From Streptomyces griseus (GTDB lineage Bacteria > Actinomycetota > Actinomycetes > Streptomycetales > Streptomycetaceae): DNA of 64,000 nt. Each line of letters opens with the position of its first letter. Position 1 is the first letter of the stretch. The notes beneath the pieces were generated by a model. That model did not search any database and was not told where the DNA came from. It was given only the letters and a program-made list of their open reading frames with translations. Made by a program: the position numbers and the translations under genes. The stretch is taken from positions 178,562-242,561 of the forward strand of contig NZ_MDKB01000006.1 of the NCBI RefSeq assembly GCF_001715295.1, in the 5' to 3' direction. This document shows, in pieces, positions 34,886 to 40,934 of this stretch.

Positions 34886-34924
34886 AAGCGGGTGTCGCAG
34901 ATTCGAATCCTGCCGAGGGCACCA
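34886..34924 (+). repeat. distal attachment site (duplicate of tRNA-Arg 3' end)
   Basis: 39 bp equal to the last 39 bp of tRNA-Arg (32752-32790), including the T loop GTTCGAATCC region and CCA, with two G-to-A changes. One change breaks the last T-stem pair, the other restores a Watson-Crick pair with U5 of the tRNA acceptor. No other part of a tRNA is present. Confidence 0.85.
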
Positions 34925-35373
34925 CACAAGGGGCCAGCTCGGGGCGGCTTCACCCTCTCCGATCCGGCCCTTTCGCATGCCCCGTCCGACCCGGGCGAGC
35001 ATGCCCCGGTTCGGCGTCTCCCTGTCACGTGCGGTTCGGCACATCGCACGATCGGCCCGGTACACGGTCGCGATCCGGTGATCGAGCACTGACGGGTACC
35101 AGGGCGGCGACCCAGGAGTACGGTCGCGCCCCGACCGACCCACTCGTGCACCACCCGGTGCGAGCCCGCCACCCATGGGCCCCACATGGCGCCACCCGGC
35201 ACCACCTGACACAGCCGTGCGCCAAAATGGTGCCACCCAGTGCCGCAACGGCCCCATACGAGCCCCTCCCCGCGCCCGCCCCGACGGAAAGCGCCACCCA
35301 CGCACCGCATTTCCGCAGGCGACGGACGCCCCTACCGCGCCCGACCGGAAAAGACGCTCCACGGACTTGCGCA
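34925..35373. other. gap between element end and RHH gene; outlying TGGYGCCA boxes
   Basis: About 450 bp with no gene recognised. It contains TGGCGCCA at 35187-35194, CGGCACCA at 35197-35204, a near match at 35217-35224 and TGGTGCCA at 35228-35235. These resemble the boxes at the RHH promoter, about 150 bp downstream, and show a spacing of 10 or so within pairs. Confidence 0.5.
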
Positions 35374-35403
35374 TGGCGCCATCTTGGTGCCACTATGGCG
35401 TCA
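35374..35403 (+). promoter_or_regulatory. three 11-bp-spaced operator boxes over the RHH promoter
   Basis: TGGCGCCA (35374), TGGTGCCA (35385) and TGGCGTCA (35396) are direct repeats with an exact 11-bp period. The last one runs into the ATG. A possible promoter TTGCGC (35367-35372), 18 bp, CACTAT (35391-35396) ends six bases before the ATG, as for a leaderless mRNA, so protein on the boxes would cover it. Ribbon-helix-helix repressors commonly bind such tandem sites. Confidence 0.6.
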
Positions 35404-35921
35404 TGGATCTCACCCCGTATGTCGACACCCTCCGCCGCGAACTCGCGGTGGCCGCCGAAGCCGGCGGTGACGAAGCACGTGAGCTGGCCGAGAGGCTCAC
35501 CGCTCCCCTGGAGTCGGCGGCGCGGCTGACCATGCTGAACGTGCTCTCCGCCGCGATGGACGAGGTCACCCGTGATCTCGCCCCGGGCTCGGTCGACGTT
35601 CGGCTGCGGGGGCTCGACCCCGACTTCGTGGTGACCCCGCCGCCCACCGAGGCCGGCGCCCCCGCCGAACCGGCCCCGGCCGCCGAGCCGTTCAGGTCCC
35701 CGCCCCCGGCCGACGGCGACGAGGGCGGCACCGCCCGCGTCAACCTACGCCTGCCGGCCCACCTCAAGGCGCGGGCCGAGGAGGCCGCGGCCCGTGAGGG
35801 TCTGTCGGTCAACGCGTGGCTGGTGCGCGCCGTGGCGGGGGCGGTCGAGGGCGGCACCCGGCCGCGTGCGACCGAGAAGAGTCAGACCCTCGGACAGAGC
35901 TTCAGGGGGTGGGTGCGTTAA
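35403..35921 (+). CDS. ribbon-helix-helix (HicB/Arc-like) DNA-binding protein
   Basis: 172 residues. The first 80 form a helical domain (LTPYVDTLRRELAVAAEAGG...ALLNV-type). A Pro/Ala-rich linker at about 82-110 follows, then TARVNLRLPAHLKARAEEAAAREGLSVNAWLVRAVAGAVE (about 115-153), a clear ribbon-helix-helix fold of the Arc/CopG/HicB class. The final basic tail ends FRGWVR. No toxin gene is next to it; instead a DUF4097 gene and an ABC exporter follow in the same direction (87 and 71 bp gaps). ATG 35403 is probably leaderless. Likely autorepressor of the whole operon. Confidence 0.78.
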   Translation: MDLTPYVDTLRRELAVAAEAGGDEARELAERLTAPLESAARLTMLNVLSAAMDEVTRDLAPGSVDVRLRGLDPDFVVTPPPTEAGAPAEPAPAAEPFRSPPPADGDEGGTARVNLRLPAHLKARAEEAAAREGLSVNAWLVRAVAGAVEGGTRPRATEKSQTLGQSFRGWVR

Positions 35922-36008
35922 CCGCACCTCGCCCCGCCCACCCCCACTTCACCTATGACGCGTCCCCTCAGCCGGGACGTCCTGACGAGCCAAGAGGACG
36001 GGACAGCC

Positions 36009-36851
36009 ATGCCTTCTTTCGAGACTCCTGACGCGATCTCGGTCATCGCGTACGTGTACTCCGGTTCCATCCAGTTCACCGCGGGCGAGCGCTCCGGGAC
36101 CGTCGTCGAGGTGCGGCCCCGCGACCCGAAGAAGGACATGGACGCGCGTGCGGCCGACCAGACCGAAGTCGCCTTCACCCACGGTGTCCTGACGGTCAGT
36201 ACGCCCAAGGCCGGCCTGCTCGGGCGTGGCGGCACCGTGGACGTGACGGTCGAACTGCCCACGGGCTCACGCATCGACACGACCGGGGCCGCGGCCAACG
36301 TGATCGGCGAGGGCCGGCTCGGCGAGGTCCGGGTGAAGACGTCGGCCGGTGACGTCCGCCTCGACACCACCGGCCCGCTCCACCTGAAGGCGTCGCACGG
36401 CTCCATCACCGTGGACCGGGTCCAGGGCCTGGCCGAGATCACCACCAACACCGGCAACGTCCGCGTCGGCCTCGTCGACGGTCCCGCCGTCCTGAAGAAC
36501 TCGCACGGTGCCACGACCGTCGGAGCCGTGACCGGCGACCTCCGGGTGAGCGGCGCCAACGGCGCCGTCGACGTCGCGCGGGCCGAGTCCTCGGTCTCGG
36601 GTACCACGACCAACGGGGGTCTCCGCATCGCCGAGGTCGTCCGCGGCGACGTCCAACTGGAGACGTCCAACGGGCCCGTCGAGGTCGGTGTCCGCGAAGG
36701 CACCGCCGCCTGGCTCGACGTCAGCTCCAACCGCGGGCAGGTACGCAATACGCTCGCCGCCTCCGAAGCTCCCGAGCGGACCGAGGACACCGTGAAGGTC
36801 CGCGCACGGACCAACTGGGGCAACATCAACATCTTCCGCGCCAAGGCCTGA
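36009..36851 (+). CDS. DUF4097 beta-strand repeat protein
   Basis: 280 residues. From residue 75 on it is a series of short beta strands with regular motifs (VKTSAGDVRLDTTGPLHLKASHGSITVDRVQG, ITTNTGNVRVGLVDGP, TTNGGLRIAEVV, LETSNGPVEVG). This is the right-handed beta-helix or solenoid pattern of the DUF4097 (putative adhesin) family. No signal peptide or membrane segment, so it should be cytosolic despite the adhesin label. ATG 36009 chosen, with GAGGACGGGAC upstream. Family function is unknown; the recurrent link to RHH proteins and DrrAB-type exporters in Streptomyces is from memory. Confidence 0.82.
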   Translation: MPSFETPDAISVIAYVYSGSIQFTAGERSGTVVEVRPRDPKKDMDARAADQTEVAFTHGVLTVSTPKAGLLGRGGTVDVTVELPTGSRIDTTGAAANVIGEGRLGEVRVKTSAGDVRLDTTGPLHLKASHGSITVDRVQGLAEITTNTGNVRVGLVDGPAVLKNSHGATTVGAVTGDLRVSGANGAVDVARAESSVSGTTTNGGLRIAEVVRGDVQLETSNGPVEVGVREGTAAWLDVSSNRGQVRNTLAASEAPERTEDTVKVRARTNWGNINIFRAKA

Positions 36852-36922
36852 ACGCCCTCCGGCACCGAACGTCCTCCAGCCGGCCCGCCCCGGTCACCTC
36901 ACCCTTCGAACAGGAAGCACCC

Positions 36923-37924
36923 ATGCCGATACCTGTCATGCCCACGTCCAGTACTGCTCGTGATCGCACCTCGCCTGCGGCCGTCTCCGCCCTCGGCCTG
37001 CGCAAGTCCTACGGCGACAGGACCGTCCTCGACGGCATCGACCTGCACATCCCGGCCGGGTCCGTCTTCGCGCTCCTCGGACCCAACGGCGCCGGCAAGA
37101 CCACCACCGTGCAGATCCTGTCCACCCTCCTCACCGCCGACGGCGGGCAGGCCCAGGTCGCGGGCCACGACCTCGCCGCCGCCCCGCAGGCCGTGCGTGC
37201 CGCGATCGGTGTCACCGGCCAGTTCTCGGCGGTCGACGGGCTGATCACCGGCGAGGAGAACATGCTCCTCATGGCCGACCTGCACCACCTCTCCAAGCGC
37301 GAGGGGCGTCGGGTCACCGCCGAACTGCTGGAGCGCTTCGACCTCACACAGGCGGCGAAGAAGCCGGCCTCCACCTACTCCGGCGGGATGAAGCGCCGCC
37401 TCGACATCGCGATGACCCTGGTCGGCAACCCGCGCGTCATCTTCCTCGACGAACCCACCACCGGCCTCGACCCACGCTCGCGGCACGCCATGTGGCAGAT
37501 CGTCCGGGAACTCGTCTCCGACGGCGTCACCGTCTTCCTCACCACCCAGTACCTGGAGGAGGCCGACGAACTCGCCGACCGCATCGCCGTACTCCACAAC
37601 GGCAGGATCGCCGCCCACGGCACCGCCGAAGAACTCAAGCGGCTCGTCCCGGGCGGGCACGTCCGACTCCGCTTCACCGACCCCACCGCCTACCGCGCCG
37701 CAGCCTCCGCGCTGCACGGCGCCTCCGCGAACGACGAGACCCTCACGCTCCAGGTCCCGAGCTCCGGTACCTCACGCGACCTGCGGCGCCTCCTCGACCG
37801 GTTGGACAGCGCGGGCGTCGAAGCCGACGAACTCACCGTCCACACCCCCGACCTCGACGACGTCTTCTTCGCCCTGACCAGCGCCCCCGCCCTCCCCTCC
37901 CAGCCCGAGGAGACCGCACGATGA
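36923..37924 (+). CDS. DrrA-type ABC exporter ATP-binding protein
   Basis: 333 residues. Walker A GPNGAGKTTTVQ near residue 54, Q-loop VTGQFSAVDGLITGEENM, signature YSGGMKRRLDIAMTL, Walker B VIFLDEPTTGLDPRS, and the C-terminal regulatory part of the DrrA (daunorubicin resistance) family (RLRFTDPTAYRAA). Drives export through the adjacent permease. Its stop overlaps the permease start by four bases (ATGA). Confidence 0.93.
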   Translation: MPIPVMPTSSTARDRTSPAAVSALGLRKSYGDRTVLDGIDLHIPAGSVFALLGPNGAGKTTTVQILSTLLTADGGQAQVAGHDLAAAPQAVRAAIGVTGQFSAVDGLITGEENMLLMADLHHLSKREGRRVTAELLERFDLTQAAKKPASTYSGGMKRRLDIAMTLVGNPRVIFLDEPTTGLDPRSRHAMWQIVRELVSDGVTVFLTTQYLEEADELADRIAVLHNGRIAAHGTAEELKRLVPGGHVRLRFTDPTAYRAAASALHGASANDETLTLQVPSSGTSRDLRRLLDRLDSAGVEADELTVHTPDLDDVFFALTSAPALPSQPEETAR

Positions 37925-38712
37925 GCTCCCTCCCCCTCGCCGTACGCGACTCCACCACCATGCTGCGGCGTAATCTCCTGCACGCCCGCCGCTACCCGTC
38001 GCTCACCCTCAACCTGCTGCTCACCCCCGTCATGCTGCTCCTGCTCTTCGTCTACATCTTCGGCGACACCATGGCCGCCGGGCTCGGGGACGGCCCTGCC
38101 GACCGCTCCGACTACATCGCCTACATCGTCCCCGGCCTGCTCCTGATGACCGTCGGCAGCACCGTGGTCGGCACCGCGGTCTCCGTCTCCAACGACATGA
38201 CCGAAGGGATCACCGCCCGCTTCCGCACCATGGCCATCCACCGTGGCTCCGTGATCGTCGGACATGTCATCGGCAGCGTGCTCCAGTCCGTCCTCAGCGT
38301 CGTCCTCGTCGGCGCCGTCGCCGTGGCCATCGGTTTCCGCTCCACCGGCGCCACCCCCCTGGAATGGCTCGCGGCCCTCGCGCTCCTCGTCCTCTTCGCG
38401 ACGGCACTCACCTGGATCGCGGTCGGCATGGGCCTGGTCAGCCCCAACGCCGAAGCCGCCAGCAACAACGCGCTGCCCCTGATCCTCCTGCCGCTTCTCT
38501 CCAGCGCCTTCGTCCCCGTCGACTCCATGCCGGGCTGGTTCCAGCCGGTCGCCGCCTACCAGCCGTTCACCCCCGCCATCGAAACCCTGCGCGGCCTGCT
38601 GCTCGGCAGCGAGATCGGTCACAACGGCTGGCTCACCGTCATCTGGTGCCTGGGCCTGGCGGTGCTCGGCTACCTCTGGTCCACCGCGAGGTTCAACAGC
38701 GACCCGAAGTAG
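37921..38712 (+). CDS. DrrB-type ABC-2 exporter permease
   Basis: 263 residues, six predicted membrane helices, ABC2_membrane family. Features: LTLNLLLTPVMLLLLFVYIFGDTM in helix 1, YIVPGLLLMTVGSTVVGTAVSVSNDMTEGITARFRTMAIHRG (the EAA-like coupling loop), LPLILLPLLSSAFVPVDSMPGWFQPVAAYQPFTPAIETLRGLLLG (last extracytoplasmic loop). Translationally coupled to the ATPase. Substrate unknown; DrrAB relatives export drugs and lipids. Confidence 0.92.
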   Translation: MSSLPLAVRDSTTMLRRNLLHARRYPSLTLNLLLTPVMLLLLFVYIFGDTMAAGLGDGPADRSDYIAYIVPGLLLMTVGSTVVGTAVSVSNDMTEGITARFRTMAIHRGSVIVGHVIGSVLQSVLSVVLVGAVAVAIGFRSTGATPLEWLAALALLVLFATALTWIAVGMGLVSPNAEAASNNALPLILLPLLSSAFVPVDSMPGWFQPVAAYQPFTPAIETLRGLLLGSEIGHNGWLTVIWCLGLAVLGYLWSTARFNSDPK

Positions 38713-38744
38713 GAGTGGGGCCCGCCCCCGCACACTCCGCCCCA

Positions 38745-38782
38745 GGGCGGCGTACCCCGGCTGCCGTCGGCGTACGCCGCCC
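38745..38782. terminator. hairpin between convergent exporter and membrane-protein genes
   Basis: GGGCGGCGTAC (38745-38755) pairs with GTACGCCGCCC (38772-38782), an 11-bp perfect stem. Four bases separate it from the stop of the next minus-strand gene; suitable for both directions. Confidence 0.8.
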
Positions 38783-38785
38783 TCC

Positions 38786-40636
38786 TCAGCGCAGTTCCTC
38801 GGGACACGGAGTCCCCGGCTGCAACTGGTACGGCGCCGCGAGCCGGTAGACGCCCGGGCGCGGGGCGAGCAGTTCCGTCCACTCGTCGCCGTCGGGGTCC
38901 TCCTCCACCTTGATCAGGCAGCCGTGCTCGTTGGTGAAGTCCTTCGGGGCGTCGGCGTCCTCCTCCGCACGCTTCCTGGAGGCCTCCGTCTCCTGCGGCC
39001 GCTCCACGCTCTTGCCCTCGTCGTCCACGAGGGCGAGCCACCGCGAGTACGGAATCCGGATCAGCACCCTGCCCGCCGACCGCACCCGGATCGTCAGTTC
39101 GTCCGCACCGGCCCGCTCCACGGTCGCCGGCGGGTCGGCGAGCGGCACCGGGTCCAGTACCCGGAAGAGCTTCCAGTTGGCGTTGCTCCAGACGGCCCTC
39201 AGGTACGGCTGGCCCTTCTCGACGAGCGCCGCCTCCTGCACCGCCCCGCTGGAGTCCGGCTTCCCGGTCGGCAGCACCACGTAGTGCACGGCCCAGCGGT
39301 CGAGCCACTCGCGGTAGTTCACGGCGTTCAGGGTGTCGTCGTAGAACAGCGGGTTGCGCTTCATGTCCGCCTGCCGGTTCCAGCCGCGGGCCAGATTCAC
39401 GTACGGCGCGAGGGCCGAGGCCTCCCGGTGGCTGCTGGCGGGCACGACCTCGACGCGGCCCCGCTGCGCCCCGGCCTTCTGGAGCTGGTGGACCAAGGGG
39501 GCCAGCTCACGGTTCCAGGACGCGGTGGGGGCGGTGCGCACTATGTCGTCGACGCCCTTGTAGCAGATCCAGAAGTTCAGCCCGGCGAACGCGATGACGA
39601 GCGCGTACCAGCGGCGGGTGCGGGGGGCCGTGTACGGCAAGGCAGCCAGCAGGACGACCCCGGCGAACAGCATCGCCATCCGGGAGACGTTCGACCCGAT
39701 CTGCGAGTCGACGACGTACGTCAGCAGCGTCCCGACCCCGTACACCGCGGCGGCCGTGCGCACGGTGCGCCAGTCCCGGGGCACCAGGAAGAAGATCAGG
39801 ACGGAGAAGAGGAACGGCATCGACAAGGTCCCGAGCGACATCGGCTGCGTACCCGAGAAGGGGAACAGCCATGCGGACAGGACCACGACCGCGACCGGCG
39901 CGAGACCGAGGGCGTACGCCCCGGGGCGTCGTTTGTTCAGGAAGAGCGCCGCCGCGACCACGCCGAGGAAGAGCCCCGCGACCGGGCTCCCCGCAGTCGC
40001 GAGCCCGGCCAGCGGTGCGGCGACCGCCGCCTTCGCCCACCGTTTGTAGCGCCAGCGGTACGGCCAGCAGAAGACCGCCGCGACGGCCCCCAGGGCGAAC
40101 ATCATGCCGAGGCCGAAGGTCACCCGCCCGGACAGGGCGTTGCAGAGGTAGGCGAAGACGCCGGCCAGCGAGCAGGCGAGGGGGTTCCGGACGGCGGGCA
40201 CCCTGACCAGGATCAGCGCGGTGAGCACGGACGAGACCGTGCCGACGACCATCATCGTCGTGCGGACGCCGAGCAGCGACATCAGATAGGGCGACACCAC
40301 GCTGTACGAGACGGGGTGCATCCCGCCGTACCAGGCGAGGTTGTACGCCGTCCCGGGGTGCCGGCCGACGAACTCCGCCCAGGCGTCCTGGGCGGCGATG
40401 TCACCGCCGCTGTTGGCGAAGAAGAAGAACCACAACAGGTGCACGGCCGCCGCCACCGCGGCCGTCACCAGGACGGTGCGGCGCCACGGGCGGTGGCGGG
40501 CGGTGCGGCGTGTCCCGTCAGGTCCGACGGGGCCGGGCGGCCTTTCCTCGTTGCCGTCACGGGGTGCCGGCATCCTGCCGGACACGGTCGCGGGAACGAC
40601 GTCCCCGTTCGCCCGCGTCGGCTCAGCGGTGGTCAC
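38786..40636 (-). CDS. large polytopic membrane protein, GT-C-like
   Basis: 616 residues. A 50-residue polar N-terminus precedes 11 or more hydrophobic segments up to about residue 350. An Asp in the first outer loop (GGDIAAQDAWAEFVG) and YGGMHPVSYSVVSPYL recall the layout of GT-C glycosyltransferases or mannosyltransferases. A soluble domain of about 250 residues follows, extracytoplasmic if the helix count is odd (RNPLFYDDTLNAVNYREWLDRWAVHYVVLP), rich in beta strands. I do not recognise the exact family. Start ATG 40636 is the first available; an internal ATG at residue 22 is possible. Confidence 0.72.
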   Translation of the reverse strand: MTTAEPTRANGDVVPATVSGRMPAPRDGNEERPPGPVGPDGTRRTARHRPWRRTVLVTAAVAAAVHLLWFFFFANSGGDIAAQDAWAEFVGRHPGTAYNLAWYGGMHPVSYSVVSPYLMSLLGVRTTMMVVGTVSSVLTALILVRVPAVRNPLACSLAGVFAYLCNALSGRVTFGLGMMFALGAVAAVFCWPYRWRYKRWAKAAVAAPLAGLATAGSPVAGLFLGVVAAALFLNKRRPGAYALGLAPVAVVVLSAWLFPFSGTQPMSLGTLSMPFLFSVLIFFLVPRDWRTVRTAAAVYGVGTLLTYVVDSQIGSNVSRMAMLFAGVVLLAALPYTAPRTRRWYALVIAFAGLNFWICYKGVDDIVRTAPTASWNRELAPLVHQLQKAGAQRGRVEVVPASSHREASALAPYVNLARGWNRQADMKRNPLFYDDTLNAVNYREWLDRWAVHYVVLPTGKPDSSGAVQEAALVEKGQPYLRAVWSNANWKLFRVLDPVPLADPPATVERAGADELTIRVRSAGRVLIRIPYSRWLALVDDEGKSVERPQETEASRKRAEEDADAPKDFTNEHGCLIKVEEDPDGDEWTELLAPRPGVYRLAAPYQLQPGTPCPEELR

Positions 40637-40934
40637 TTCGACTCTCCCCGTCCTCGCCCGGGCCCTGCCGAACCGACGATGTGCTGCACGGGCTCACGTA
40701 CCTCGAAAGGACGCCTCCGAGCGTCCACACGTTGTTCCCGGGACGCTAGCACGCGCTGTATCACCCGTCCCTCCGCGCTGTTCCTCGCCGCCCGCGCCGA
40801 CGGCGCCCGGACCGCGCGCTCCTTCGCGGGACCGGACACCCCGGTCCCGTGCCCCTCGGAAAGGGGACACCCCCGCCGCGCGGCGGGCGCGGCGGGGGTG
40901 CGGGACGTGACGGGTGCCCGTCGGCTGATCCGCG

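Larger units (their letters stand above)
32752..34924. mobile_element. decayed integrative element in tRNA-Arg
   Basis: Bounded by a 39-bp direct repeat: the tRNA 3' end (32752-32790) and a copy at 34886-34924 with two changes. Next to the tRNA end is the C-terminal remnant of a tyrosine integrase on the minus strand, the typical position for an AICE or prophage integrase. Inside are a broken hypothetical gene and one small Cys/His-rich gene. Lengthy stretches (33045-33548, 34281-34569) hold only frameshifted debris. No replication, transfer or regulatory gene is left, so it should be immobile. Confidence 0.75.

Noticed and set aside
34858..34924. A second complete tRNA
   Set aside because: Only the last 39 bases match; no acceptor 5' strand, D arm or anticodon arm precedes them.
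35403..35921. HicB antitoxin of a HicAB toxin-antitoxin pair
   Set aside because: The RHH domain is similar, but no HicA-like toxin gene is adjacent and the next genes are DUF4097 and an ABC exporter.
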